NCBI GenBank assembly: GCA_014529385.2
Contig: CM043959.1
Location: 10,626,809-10,690,808 of the forward strand
DNA: 64,000 nucleotides
Origin: Adiantum capillus-veneris
Lineage: Eukaryota > Streptophyta > Polypodiopsida > Polypodiales > Pteridaceae
Direction of reading: 5' to 3'
The notes under the pieces are model-generated. The model had not been told where the DNA came from. It saw nothing but the letters and a program-made list of their open reading frames with translations, and ran no database searches. How positions within the stretch are numbered: position 1 is the first letter of the stretch; each line of letters opens with the position of its first letter. Made by a program: the position numbers and the translations under genes. Below are positions 23,575 through 35,193 of this stretch, piece after piece.

Positions 23575-23845
23575 GGAAGCATTTAATACAGGGTTCTTCA
23601 CTTGGAAAACAAAGATATTTGGGCTAGTGATAATCAACCTAACCTCCAGATTTGTTGGCTACTCAACCATTGAGCTCAAAAATAGAGTCACCATGCAGTT
23701 CTTGCAGGTTCCAGACAAAGAAAGAAAGATCGGATATGAGAAAGCCTTGCATGCACTGAAAGTCCGCCTTGCCAACCGTCAACCCAAAGATTACTTCATC
23801 CCATGAAGTTGTGTCAAGGGACGACACAGACAAGGAGGGGGGGAA
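23575..23845 (+). pseudogene. ORF-X of Element X, C-terminal end, and polypurine tract
   Basis: Continues the frame broken at 10356. It encodes FNTGFFTWKTKIFGLVIINL and RFVGYSTIELKNRVTMQF, closely matching the 34.8-kb copy (FYTGFFTYRSKIFGPVITNL). It ends at a TGA near 23805. A purine tract (CAAGGAGGGGGGGA, about 23831-23844) then primes plus-strand synthesis at the LTR edge. Confidence 0.75.
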
Positions 23846-24742
23846 TGTTAGCAACAAGCTAGCTCGGATACCATTTTTTGGAGCTCTCATTGTAGAAAAT
23901 TTATTATTTTGATGAATGGAGAATATTGTAACTCCTATTTTTTGGATAAACTTTGTAATTGATGAGCCAAGGCTACAAGTTTTTAGATTGTATCAACCTG
24001 TCTTTAGTTAGAGCTCCCAGATTATTAGTTTTGACCACCAAAAACCTTGGCCAAGGTATAAAAGCCAATTTTTGTAAGTTTTTTATAAGTTTTGGATAAT
24101 AGAAACACAGCGTGAGCTAATGGCGCTCACTTCTCTCCTTCTTGTGCTTCCTACTTCCTCCCTAGTTGTCACATTGCAGTCGCATCTGTTGCGTTGCAAC
24201 CACAGGTAAGAGCTCTACGCATTGACGTAAGCATTTCACAGTATTTTGTAGCTTTTGGCATCACCGACCCACGGCCTTATTTCATCATAAGTAGAAATCT
24301 ACACTTCAAAATCAAAAACTAAGTATAGGCACGGTATTGGGGCATCATTGCTAAGCATTTAGATGCATTCTGGGTTGAAAACAACTGGGTTGTTAATAAT
24401 CATTATTTTTGCACTTGACCTAAAGTGAGATTTGAAACCATAAGCATGTGTGCTTAGGTCTTATAAACATGCCCTAGAAGTTTCATAATGTTTGGATGCT
24501 GTTTGATGTTGTAATGGATGTGATTTGTTTGCCGATGAGCGATTAGATTTTGGTGATTTCTGTCATTTGAGTGTAGCTTGAGTTAGATGCAAGTTATTTG
24601 TTGTTTTCAAAGAGATTGACAACCTCTTGGAGCCTCTATGCACTAGTCAAGTCAGCTTCGTCCCATGGATTGAAAATTATATTCGTGGTTCTTGATATGT
24701 CTGCAATAAGATAGGAGTGAGGTTAGACACCCATCCGACACT
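23846..24742 (+). repeat. 3' LTR of Element X (right border approximate)
   Basis: Starts TGTTAGCAACA after the polypurine tract. TATAAAA at 24057-24063 abuts the 14-nt palindrome ACCTTGGCCAAGGT (24044-24057). A GTAAGA donor-like site is at 24206-24211. Text near 24640 (GCACTAGTCAAGTCAGC) resembles the late part of LTRs III and E2. The end is placed near CATCCGACA but could be earlier. 24743-24953 shows nothing identifiable. Confidence 0.6.
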
Positions 24743-24953
24743 CCATCTCTAGCCTTGTAATCCCCACTAGGAACTCTAGCTGGAGTTCTCTCTATGGTTC
24801 TCTCCTGTGATCTCACATCTCTTGCTTCTATCTAGGTATCGGGGACTTTGTTCTTGTATAGATTATTTTTGGAGCTTCGTTACCCTAGTATGTGGTCATT
24901 GGAACCCTTGAACTCAAGAGCCAATTGATCTAGGTACTGAAAACTATGGTCAA

Positions 24954-25480
24954 TTAAATGAGTCTTCCATTTTTTGTTAAATCAAGACTCACTCTTTTTT
25001 TTTTGGGTCTAGTATCTAATACAATAGTTTTGAACGTTCTTGGAGTGACATAATACTGATGTAGTGGGCCTCCAAAGTACGTATATCTCTCTAGCTCCTT
25101 ACAGTCTACTGTTGAGTATCTCCACCCATATTTGTCAAGCATAATTAGATGGTTATCTTTTCCTTTGATGTATGTAAAGACATACAAACATTTTTTCATT
25201 GAGAACTCTCCAATGTAAGGCTCATCGCATTTATAATAGAGATTTTGCTCCCCATTATCACGTTTTTGTACCCCTAAGCCATGTAGGTATAAGATCTTTT
25301 TGATGATGTATCACACAGACTTTCCTCTAGGATTGGCTCTAAGGGAGGCAATGGTCCCTGATTCACACTCTCTTTTGTGGAAATATTGCTATGGTATAGT
25401 CTACTCAATCTCAAATACATTAAGAAAAATCACTCTTGCAGAAGCTTGACCTGTTAAAACACTTGGTGGCTACGAGTACA
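24954..25480 (-). pseudogene. gag N-terminal remnant of Element D
   Basis: The minus-strand open frame 25199-24954 encodes LYVFTYIKGKDNHLIMLDKYGWRY. It matches the gag of Element III (LSYVYTYEVD, FVDKYGREYR) and Element I (LYLFFYETAI, FVDRYGQEYK). Weaker homology extends upstream to about 25480 with stops. The rest of gag is gone. This fragment sets the orientation of the D-palindrome leader that follows at higher coordinates. Confidence 0.65.
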
Positions 25481-26870
25481 ACCGCTCTATTAATCAAAAC
25501 TCTTTGAATCGACAAAACAATCACATTTCTAGCATAAAATCTATTTTAGCTTGCAAAATCCTCAATTGAGGTTCAAATTCAATTTTGAAAAGACTAGTAG
25601 GCTCCTTGTGATTAGCTCTAACTATGACACAAATTTGGTCTCACTACATGGATTGTGATCCATGTACCTCAGTGGCAGAATGTGATGAAAATTCACACAC
25701 AGCTTGCCCTTGGTACCCTGACACCAGCTATATGTTTTTTATGTAGTTTGGACTTGATTAAGCCCATTGAATCGACAAAACAATCACATTTCTAGCATAA
25801 AATCTATTTTAGCTTGCAAAATCCTCAATTGAGGTTCAAATTCAATTTTGAAAAGACTAGTAGGCTCCTTGTGATTAGCTCTAACTATGACACAAATTTG
25901 GTCTCACTATGATAGGGGGACATGGATTGTGATCCATGTACCTCAGTGGCAGAATGTGATGAAAATTCACACACAGTTTGCCCTTGGTACCCTAACCACA
26001 GCTATATGTTTTTTATGTAGTTTGGACTTGATTAAGCCCATTGAAAATCAAACCCTAGGTCAGACTTGCGGTTTTTCACTTTGGAAGTTTTTTTGGCCCT
26101 TTTGACCTACTTTTTAAACACTTTTGGCTACCTTGCTTTGGGGAGTTTTGCTTACAATGGTCTCTACTATAGGCTCGAATAGTCTTTGTCCAAAAGCTCA
26201 AATGGGGGACATGGATCATGCATGATCCATGTTCCATCACTTATGGGCTTGATATTTGGCTAGCCAATGGCTTATGATGTTTACAGCCTACCCTAGAGTA
26301 TTTTTGGATTTTGATCAATTTTGTCAACAAAAATGAGTTTTTGGGTCTGGTTTGGTGGTTTTTGACTATTTTTTTATTTTGGCTCTTTTGACCACCTTTT
26401 CCAACTTTTTTGCCAATATGTCTTTTGGAAAAATTGTTTGTCTAAATCTCAGTTACCTACTGCTCAAATCTCAACCAAAAACTATGATGAGGTACATGGA
26501 TGGCAATCCATGCTTGACCTCATTCTGGCATGAAACTTGGTCAGCTGGTTATCAATGTAATTTTGAAGCTAATTTCCAAAAGTTTTTGAATTTGGATCAC
26601 TAGAAGTTAAAAAAACCCAAATTTTGGTCAATTTGATCAGCTTTGGTAAATTTTCCAATTTCCTTGATTTGAGTGTGTTTTTGGTTTCAATTTGACCCCA
26701 AAATTTGGGTTCAGTTTCTTGGAAGTATTATGTATCAAATGGTCTCTATTCTAACTCAAATTGTCTATGGGAGATGGATCACAATCCATGTTCCACCACA
26801 AAAAGTGGATGAAACTTATCAGATTGCTTCCTTTGAGTTTTGTGATACATTGGGCACCAATGCCATATGC
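25481..26870 (-). other. Leader of Element D with D-type palindromes
   Basis: Copies at 25645-25666, 25920-25939, 26209-26232 (perfect 24 nt, half-site ACATGGATCATG), 26494-26513 and 26774-26789, spaced 275, 289, 285 and 280 bp. The arms ATGGAT and ATCCAT are kept and only the central four bases vary. No ORF. The assignment to the minus-strand gag remnant rests on adjacency. Confidence 0.75.
25506..26044. repeat. Tandem duplication (about 263 and 276 bp) in the D leader
   Basis: Copies start GAATCGACAAAACA at 25506 and 25769. They are almost identical, apart from about 12 extra bases before the palindrome in the second copy. Each copy has one D palindrome, so this is a recent expansion of the palindrome unit. 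Confidence 0.9.
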
Positions 26871-29185
26871 ACAAAATAACCCCAGATCAATCACTCTTAT
26901 CTTAAGTGCTCCTAAGATAGAAATGCTAAAGGGGGGACCTAACTTGCAATTTGAGGATAGAGATATGCCCACAATGGTCAAATAAAGCACCTTGACAAGT
27001 TTCATCAAGTTTAGCACAATATAACTCTATCAATCACCAAAATCTTAGAAAGCGGTAAAGTGGACACAAATTTGTGTACAACTCTCACCAAAAGTGTCCA
27101 AAAGCTATCAAACTTTTTGCATATCACCAACAACCCATACACTTCCTATGCATTCAGTCCCACACCAATTTGCATGCACCTACACCCATCTATATCTTAG
27201 AAGTGCCTAAGATAAATGTTGCCAAGATTGTGCTTTTTAGAGCTCATTTTTGCCTTATTAGTTTTTCTACTTGGTTGGGACTTGCTAGACTTGATCTAAC
27301 CAATGAATTGGATGATGCTCTACCAATTCACTCTCATCTATCTCAGGAGCTCCAAAGAAGAAAACCATGAAGGAAAAATTTATCGAGAGTCCACCATACC
27401 AGCTATAGGAAGACTGCGTGAAAGAAGCAAATGTCACCTGGTTGGCAAAAGAACAACTAGAAAGTCAGATGTCATTGTTTACCATGAATTTTTCAAAAGA
27501 GCACAAGGATTCAAAGTAGAAGTTTAGATGTTACCAAAGAAAGCTCAAGATCTTGTCAAATAAGAGGCAGTAAGGCCACTTTGGGAGACAATTGGCCTTA
27601 AAGATTACATTGGGTTGGAGCCATGTGGTGTGGACTACAAGAGGGCTTATGAGATCTTACACAACATCATAGAAGAAGGAAGGGCAATTATCTCAAACTT
27701 GAATGACTCTCCAATCGAGGTACACACATCATAGAGGACCCAATTGCCAAAGCCCTAAGGCTGCAAAGAGGAGGAAAACCCATACGAGATGGACACTTGT
27801 CCACAACTATCATTCTCACCAATCGGTCAACATCTTTCTCAAATCAAAGCAAAGAGAGATAGAGCGGGTACTTCGGCTCTATCATTAGCACTTTCATCTC
27901 ACTGCTAAATAGACCTCCTAGGTACATGGTTTCAAATCATGTCATGGATTCCACTTTTACACAGGCCTCAAAGAGAGAAGGAGTGACAAAACTGAACCAT
28001 GCCCAATATATTTACACAACTCACTCATGTGAAAAAGCCAAATAAAATCACCTTCTTGGGTGCTCCAAAAGTGCTAAACACAGATTGCTTACCAAGCTAT
28101 AGACCACACAGAGGATCTACCTCTTGCCTCGGAGCAAAATCTATGGCTATTGAGCGAGACTGTTGATGGGAAAGAAGTCCAGACAAGAGCTCCACTAGTG
28201 GAGACAAGACTAAGGACAAGACTAGTCGATGACCCCAGCCATGAAACAACTACTACAACAAAGGGCTACAAAAAGCAATTAACAAGAAGAAGAATTGATG
28301 GAGAACGACACTCCTCCCGAAACAAAGAAGAGAGAGAAAGGGAAAACTAAGGTAGATTATACAAATCCCAGAAAGTGGCCTAGACCTGCTGTAGTAGCAG
28401 AGGAACCAGCCCAAAAAGCAGCAAAAGTAGAAAGAGAGATGGCGTATTTTGAGCTGGAGAGAGGACTGAAAGGGGATTTTGAGTAGAAATGGAAACCATC
28501 TTCTAGAAGGATCAAAACTTAAACCAAACACCCCATGTTTGATATGAAGGATGATCCTTGGACCGGCTTGGAACATATCTATCACCAAGAAGAATGTCAA
28601 CAAGAGTAGGCCAAGGCACATGAAAAAGACGATACACCACCTAGAGAGGACTCACCTAAAGAACAAGTCAACCCTGTTCAAGAGGTTCCACACTTCTCTC
28701 CTCCAAGGGAACCACCACAACCGGAGGACACAACAACATCACAACCAGAGGAGACTTCTCCCATTGCTAGCAATATGGAAACAAAATCAAAACCGCCCAA
28801 AGAAATTAACAATGAGCAAGTGGATGAACCAACCATCCCAATAGAAACACCAAGAACACAAGACAACCAGCTAGATGAGCCAATCACAACCAAGGCTCAT
28901 GACACATCAATGGATCAACCTAAAGGGAGCCACACAAGAAGATTGGAGAGTTTGCAATATATAGATCAATATGCCCAATATGCACATGATGTGGTGGAAA
29001 AAATGAAAGATGAGATATATGCTTGCCACCAACAGCCCTATAGTTTGTCTAAGCAACTACAGATCTCAAATGAAACATGGCCAACATCTGTGTTGAATCG
29101 TACAAAGAAGCCATGGAATTCAAAGATAAGGAACTAGCTAAACTAATTGTAAAGTCAGCAATGGACTTAGAAGCTCTCCAAACAA
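26871..29185 (+). mobile_element. Element E1: truncated ORF-X element
   Basis: A leader with two E-type palindromes (26898-26919 and 27193-27214, 295 bp apart, arms TATCTTA/TAAGATA) precedes an ORF-X copy. No 5' LTR or primer site is visible, because the D leader meets it near 26870. It ends at 29185, where a copia-like LTR begins. Confidence 0.65.
27367..29185 (+). pseudogene. ORF-X of Element E1
   Basis: The ATG at 27367 follows an acceptor-like TATCTCAG (AG at 27355-27356). Fragments in three frames encode the N-terminal motif (GLKDYIGLEPCGVDYKRAYEIL), a KRRKT-type basic segment, LKGDFE (about 28470), an acidic Pro-rich linker (28551-28920) and coiled coil (YAQYAHDVVEKMKDEIYA, near 28980). 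Many stops. It is the closest relative of the E2 copy at 33-35 kb. The conserved C-terminal domain is absent because the frame is cut by the LTR at 29186. Confidence 0.6.
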
Positions 29186-29399
29186 TGTCTTGAGTAGCAT
29201 GATGGGGTACAAGCGCATGTGCCTTGCCCAGCCACCCAAGCTATGGGCGCTCGCCCACTAACACCTTATTCTTGTATACATATACAAAGAATAAGGGGTA
29301 GCTCATAGGAGAGTCTTGCTTCACCCACAATTGTGTACTCTCTCCTTCCCACATGCACACCGCATTGCACATGCACTCATCCACTACGCGCACTATTCA
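29186..29399 (+). repeat. LTR of a copia-like element (214 bp)
   Basis: Starts TGTCTTGAG and ends CACTATTCA, followed two bases later by a Met-type primer site. An inverted repeat at 29264-29296 (arms CCTTATTCT and AGAATAAGG) encloses TGTATACATATACA, a possible promoter. Confidence 0.6.
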
Positions 29400-29401
29400 A
29401 T

Positions 29402-29419
29402 TGGTATCAAAGCTTTGGT
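29402..29419 (+). promoter_or_regulatory. Primer binding site, Met-type (copia-like fragment)
   Basis: TGGTATCAAAGCTTTGGT, one base from the common TGGTATCAGAGC, right after the LTR. Confidence 0.7.
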
Positions 29420-29789
29420 GACGCGCACGTGACGGTTTCTTGACGAGATGGAAGCGACAGAGCTTAGCTATGGCAGCTTGAGCTCGATGGTAGTGGATCC
29501 TACTTGACAGCGTCAGATATGAGCTTAGGCATGTATATTCAGGTTGTATAGAGCTTGTGTAGCAAGCCAATGCTGACTTTTGCAAAGAAACGGCGGAACA
29601 AGAAGTGTTGCAGCTCGTTTTTACTGTTTTTGGCTACCAGAACAGTATTTTTTGCATATCTCCATCACACAAAGTCGGATGGATATAATCCAGAAATCTA
29701 GGTTGGAATTTTGGCACATTCCAGAAGCGATGGTGATGTCCATTTTTTGATATTCTGATCAAAGAATGGTGATTACAAAGTCAAAGATT
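29420..29789 (+). pseudogene. 5' start of a copia-like ORF, truncated
   Basis: The ATG at 29448 begins MEATELSYGSLSSMVVDPT and stops at 29507. The position after leader and primer site suggests the start of a gag-pol ORF, but too little remains to classify it. From about 29600 nothing is recognisable. Confidence 0.35.
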
Positions 29790-30842
29790 TAGCACATACA
29801 GTGGCCCGACGCAATGCGGTCAACTATTCCACTTACTGCGAAGCAACTACTCAACCACTTGAGTATTGTCAAGCCACTGTCAAGGGTTGCAACAAGGGCG
29901 TCACTCCAACTTTAGGGAAGATCAACTTAAATCTTATGGTTCATGGATTCTCTTGCCCGCATACTTTCATATGTATAGGATGATGGGCACATAAACGAGG
30001 ACCTAATATTAGGTTTTCCATGGATGAGAACCTACATAGCAATTTAGGATTGGGATGCCAGAATTCTAGAGCTCACACTCAAAGGAGGACAACTCAAAAT
30101 ACCATTTCCATACAGTAAAGAGAAATAGAAAGAAGCTCTAGACGATTTCCAATCAAACAAGCATGAGACATCAACCACAATTACAAATACAGCTCCAATA
30201 AAGACTTCTACTACTCCACCAATGCAGGGAGCCAGGCAAGTTTGGATACCCAAAAGTCAGCTTGTCAACCAATCTCATCAAATATGGGTGCCCAAAAGAT
30301 TGCTATGCACCTCCAACAACCCTAAGGGAAAACAATCGTATCCATCTTTTCAACAAGAACCGCCGCTAGTAAAGATGAGATGGATATGGAAACCAAAGGA
30401 AAAAATTTGCAGCTCAGAGTAGAAGACCAAGTACCCAAAGCAGACAAGTTAAACTATGGGTACCAAAGACCCCACTACAACTCAAACCAACCTCTATCAG
30501 GTACAAGTGGATACCTAAAGTCAAACCACCAACCACGATTGGACCCACTAGATCCAATCACAACACAACAAATGGTGCATAATGCACCACAAAAGAACGT
30601 GCTCAAGTGCTACATATTTTAGTCTTCAAGAGAGTTCAACCACATTATACCTTGCCAACAAAAACCATTGAGTATAAAATTCAAGACCCACCTCTTGCAC
30701 AACATAGCGTGTTTAACTGCATTGACATCAATAGCAGTATAGGGCGAATCAGATCTATGCATAGACGCGACTTTGTAACCATTCATTGCACAACTAGCAT
30801 ACTTAGTTATTTTGGTAGACTAAAGCAAGGAGGGGGGGAGAC
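29790..30842 (+). pseudogene. Gypsy 3' fragment: retropepsin-like end, W-[IV]-P-K repeats and polypurine tract
   Basis: DLILGFPWMRTYI (about 29998-30035) resembles the C-terminal ILG motif of a retropepsin. From 30222 the frame encodes QVWIPK, QIWVPK and MRWIWKPK. In a shifted frame near 30440-30530 it encodes KLWVPK and KWIPK. Similar W-x-P-K units occur in the 3' ORF of Element III. The purine tract AAGCAAGGAGGGGGGGAG ends at 30840 and marks the LTR edge. Confidence 0.5.
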
Positions 30843-32225
30843 AATCTTAAAATGGACAAAGCATATCGATTTGGAAAACATACGGGCAATTTTTTGAAGT
30901 AGTTGTGTATTAGCGTATTCAATCTTTCTTGAATAAATTATCCAATTGCCCTTGTAACACGATGATTGGGGAATGCAATAAGTTAATCCCTTGATATGTG
31001 TATATATTGTACATAACTGCCAAAAGCCATAAATAGTGCAGTTTTTACTAATATTGTATGTTTTCTGGCCAAAATCATCTGAAAATGAAGTAGTCCATAA
31101 AAATATGGCCAAATAATAAATTTAGGAGTGTTTAATATTTTTGCATATAGGATGGAATTTTTTAGCAGCTAGGTTAATTTTCCTTTAATTTTGCTAATAG
31201 AAGCCAAGAAAATAAAAAATAATGAGCAGGAATGTCAGAACTAGATTCCGACTTCAGACACCAAATCTTGAAGCTCAATGGAAAAGCCAAATTTTTTTTG
31301 AAGCAAATCTGATCAAAAAATTTGGTGACCACTCCAACTCACTAACCATCTAAAGAAGAATGCGACAAAAAGGTCCACAAATGTCAGTTTTTAGAGATTT
31401 TTGATCCGGGAATACACTATAAGGCCTATTATAGGCTCACTAGGTAGGCATTGGTGGATAGGGGGTGTCGAAAAGTCCAGATATGTATAGTCCCTTGGGC
31501 CATTTTTCCTCTTATTTGCATTCTAGACTTTAGAGAGAGAGCTTCGGGTTGTGGACTTCGGTGACCTTCCATGCTCTCCTACGCCCTATTTGTTGGCTCT
31601 TACTCACTCTAGCCATGAGGGGTAAGTTTCTAACTATGTCTAGAAGCATTTTGAATATCACATTGTCAACCAGGCACAGTAACACACACCAATTTGGGAA
31701 CTTTTGGGGTTGGAACCACTAACACCGGCCACATTAGACCTCCATATTGTAACAAAAGTGAACCAGAGGCTCTTCACTAGTAGGGCAACACATTGCTATG
31801 GCCAAAGATGCAAAAAGTCTTAGAAAAACTGACCTAGTATCTTTGGTGCACCGACGATAGAGGACCCGAACCAGAACCAAATTTCACATATCTGTTGGGA
31901 CTATCATGTTAGGCATTTCTAGAGAGTTAGAGGTGCAATGAAGGTCCACTCATCAGTGAGCAACAAGATGACCATATCCTTACCGCAAAGCAACATTTTG
32001 CACCACAATGCAAAATATTGATCCGTTTAACCTCAAACTCAAAGGGGACACTCTATACTTTACAATGGAGTCTTACCAACCTTTAGTGCGAAGACAGCTA
32101 GTGACTAAAGACTCCAAGTCAAGCTTCGCTCAAAAGGGAACTATCAACCTAATCGTGAATACCAACAAGTTCAAGAAACACATACAAGGGCTTCACCCTT
32201 CATAATTAACCTAGCACTAATTTGT
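30843..32225 (+). repeat. LTR-like segment before the E2 leader (borders uncertain)
   Basis: Lies between a polypurine tract and the E2 leader. It has an AAATAGTGC/TATA-like area near 31030 and a GTAAGTTTCT donor-like site at 31622. Text near 31850-31950 (TTTGGTGCACCGAC, TTAGGCATTTCTAGAG) parallels LTR X near 24215-24365. No clean CA end or primer site was found, so it is probably a deleted LTR. The small ORF at 32008-32205 is unassigned. Confidence 0.45.
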
Positions 32226-32960
32226 AAATTATCTTAGGCGTGCCGAAGATAATTTGCTAGGATGTAGGCACATTTGGCACACACTTTCACATTGGCGCCC
32301 ACATCACACTAGTGCACTCATTTCATGCACAACTACTCTCAAATGCATTTTACCGCACCAAATAGGCTCAAGTTCCCCAAACTGAATTCTAGCCTATCAA
32401 TTCATAACCCAACTTTATGTGACATCAAGAATCTACCCTCCACCACAACCAATCAAGATGCCAAACACGCAAAACCTGCCCAAATTAGTCATTTTTATCT
32501 CAAGTACACCTAAGATAGAAATGCTACAAGGAAGGCTTACAGTTTGATGGCACATGTATGTCTACAATGATCAAAAAAAGCACCCTGACAAGTTTCATCA
32601 AGTTTGTTACAATAAAACCCTATCAGTCACCAAAATCTCTGAAAGAAGTAAAGTGATTATAAATTTGTGCACAATTCTCACCACAGGTGTCCAAAAGCTA
32701 TCCAAATCCATGCATATCACCAACAGCCTATACACTTTCTATGCATTCACTCTAGCACAAAATTTGCATGCATCTGCACCCATCTTTATCTTAGGCGCGC
32801 CTAAGATAATTTTTACCAAGATTGTGCTTTTTAGAGGTTATTTATGTCTTATTGGTTTCTCCACTTGATTGGGACTTGCTAACTTGGTCTGACCAATGAA
32901 TTTGATGCTACCCTACTAGGATCACTCTCATCTACCTCGGGAGCTCCAAAGAAGAAAACC
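32226..32960 (+). other. Leader of Element E2 with E-type palindromes
   Basis: Copies at 32226-32255 (two mismatched pairs), 32495-32517 (decayed) and 32786-32809 (perfect 24 nt, half-site TTATCTTAGGCG), spaced 269 and 291 bp. The former acceptor position before the ORF reads CTACCTCGG where E1 has CTATCTCAG. Confidence 0.8.
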
Positions 32961-35084
32961 ATGAAGGAAAAATTTGATGAGCTTCCATGATACCAGTTAG
33001 AAGAAGACTCCCTGAAGGAAGCAAAATAATAGCTATAAAGTCAGCATGCTACTATATACCATGGATCATTCAAAAGTGCACACTGATCTAAAGTGGAAGT
33101 TTAGATGGTGCCAAAGAAAGCTCAAGATCTCGTCAAAGAAGAGGCAATCAGGCCCCTTTGGGAAAGAATTGGCCTTAAAGACTACCTTGAACTTGAGCCT
33201 TGTGGTGTAGACTACAAGAGGGTTTATGAGCTCCTACACAGTATCACAGAGGAAGGAAGGGCAACCATATCAGATTTGAATGAATCTTTGATAGAGGTGC
33301 AAAATCACTGAGGACCAGGTTACTGAAGCCCTAAGGCTACAAAGAGGAGGAAAAGTTGTGAGAGACCAAGGAAATAAGAATAAAGCAGGCACTTTGGCTC
33401 TATCATCAGTACTATCATTTCACTGCTAAAAGCCCTCCTAGATACATAGTTCCAAATCATGCCGTGGCATCCACATTCGCACAGGAATCCAAGAGAGAAG
33501 GCATGATAGAAGAAGGCCACGTCCAATATATTCACAAAACTCTCACTCATGTGAAAAAGTCGAAGAACATTACCTTCTTGGGAGCTCTAGATGTGTTAAC
33601 ATGGATTTCTTTACCACGCTATCAGCCAGGTAGAGAATTTACCACCTGCCCTAGAGTAGAATCTATGGCTATTGAACAAGAATGAAGAAGAAGAAGTGCA
33701 GACAAGAGCCCCATCAATGAGGACAAGACTAGTCAGTGTCCCTAGCCATGAAACGACTACTGCAACAAGAGCCACAGAAAGCGACAAGGAAGAAGAAGAT
33801 ACAATGGAGGAAGACACTCCTCTCGAAGAAAGAAAAGAGAAAAAGGAAAAAGAAAAGGTAGAGGACACAGATGCCATAAAACGGCCACTCCCTGTAGTAG
33901 CAGTAGAAGAATCGTCCAAAACTTAGCAGCAAGAGTAGAAAGAGAGAAGTTGGCTTTTGAGCTGGAAAGAGGACTCAAAGGGGATTTTGAGAAAAAATGG
34001 AAACCACCCCCAAGAAGAATCAAAATTCAAACTAAACACCCAATGTTTGATGAGAAGGACGATCCTCGGGCTGCTGGCTTAGAACATCTCTATCACAAAG
34101 AAGAAGTGGCGTTAAAAAGGCATGTGGAAGAGGAGACAAATACCATCTAGAAGGAAGGCATGCAATGGAAAGAGCAAATACTGCATTCCATAAATTTCAA
34201 CCTCCTCACCCCACCAAATACAATGAGGCATGGCATCGGCAAGCTCTACCCTTTCCTCTCATCAAATTTGAAGTACTCCAAATCAAAGAGAGATTACTCA
34301 AAGATTTTGAAGCCGGCTCAACACTGGCACACCCTAATGGTGAGAGATCTGGTTAAACCAAAACCCCAGGTATCTTATCTTGTATACAAATGTGTCAAAT
34401 CATATCAAACAAGATCCTGTCCAGTGCCTGGTACCAAGAGATCAAAGTTGGCAACAACACTCTCTCCTCCAACAAAAGCAGCCTACTTGGCTCAACTACC
34501 CAAGGTTTCCACCTCCTTCAAATAACCAACCCATAGAAGCATACATGGTGGAAACATTTTCCTTCACCATTCAGCTGTTTCACAGAATTTTGAATTTAGC
34601 ATGGATCATGCAGGTAAAGATTGGAAAAATGATCTTAACCTGTTGGAGAGTTTTCACCGTGCAAAGAAAACAGATGCAACATGGATGTCCTTTCTTGAAG
34701 GCGCTAAGGGCATATGCTATGATTTATCAGGTGAGCCCTTCGAAGAATTGCTTCATGGCTTCTATGCTAGGGTGATGTTTCTACATCCTACTACATGCAG
34801 TCATTTGAAGAAGCATTCTACACAGGCTTCTTTACTTATAGGTCCAAAATATTTGGCCCCGTCATCACCAATCTACGGGCAAGATTTGTTAGTTACTCCA
34901 CAATTGAGCAAAGAAATAAAGTATCCATGCAGTTTATGTCCACTGAAGATAAAGAACTGCTCCTTAGATACCAACAAGGTTTAAAGCATCACGCACAAAG
35001 GACAACGCCAAGGTAGCCCGCCGACCACTACTTAGCACCCTAAGTAGCTGTGTCGCGAACAACACAAGAAAAAGGAGGGGGAGA
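32961..35084 (+). pseudogene. ORF-X of Element E2, covering N- and C-terminal domains
   Basis: The ATG at 32961 (MKEKFDEL) is followed by many stops. 33105-33311 holds the N-terminal motif (GLKDYLELEPCGVDYKRVYELL). 33672-33926 is acidic/basic. 33950-34150 holds LERGLKGDFEKKWKPPPRR. 34165-34985 holds the C-terminal domain in shifting frames (WLNYPRFPPP, WMSFLEGAKGICYDL, EELLHGFYARVMFL, FYTGFFTYRSKIFGPVI). The alignment with Element X shows the intact order of the C-terminal domain. A polypurine tract (AAAAAGGAGGGGGAG, ending about 35083) follows. No enzyme motif is seen. Confidence 0.65.
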
Positions 35085-35193
35085 ATATTATTTGCTCAGC
35101 TAACAAGAGCCGGAGAAAGATCATCAAAAGGGATGCCACTCTTGTTTTTTAAACAATCAAATGTATTAAATCCATTTTTATCACTAAAAAATC
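35085..35193 (+). repeat. 3' LTR of Element E2, left part (split by Element III)
   Basis: The segment between the E2 polypurine tract and Element III. The remainder resumes at 46474. The five bases at 35189-35193 (AAATC) nearly match the five after Element III (TAATC), a likely decayed target duplication. Confidence 0.55.

Larger units (their letters stand above)
8221..24742 (+). mobile_element. Element X: ORF-X type LTR element, split by Element I
   Basis: The left part is 8221-10356. The right part resumes at 23575 and continues through a polypurine tract (about 23831-23844) into a 3' LTR. The two parts join in one protein frame when Element I and one GGAAG copy are removed. The 5' end lies beyond Element B and is not visible. 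The right border is approximate. Confidence 0.7.

Noticed and set aside
31845-31880. TGGTGCACCG...GAACC as a primer site for another tRNA
   Set aside because: The spacing does not fit a tRNA 3' end, and a related stretch lies inside LTR X, so it is LTR sequence.
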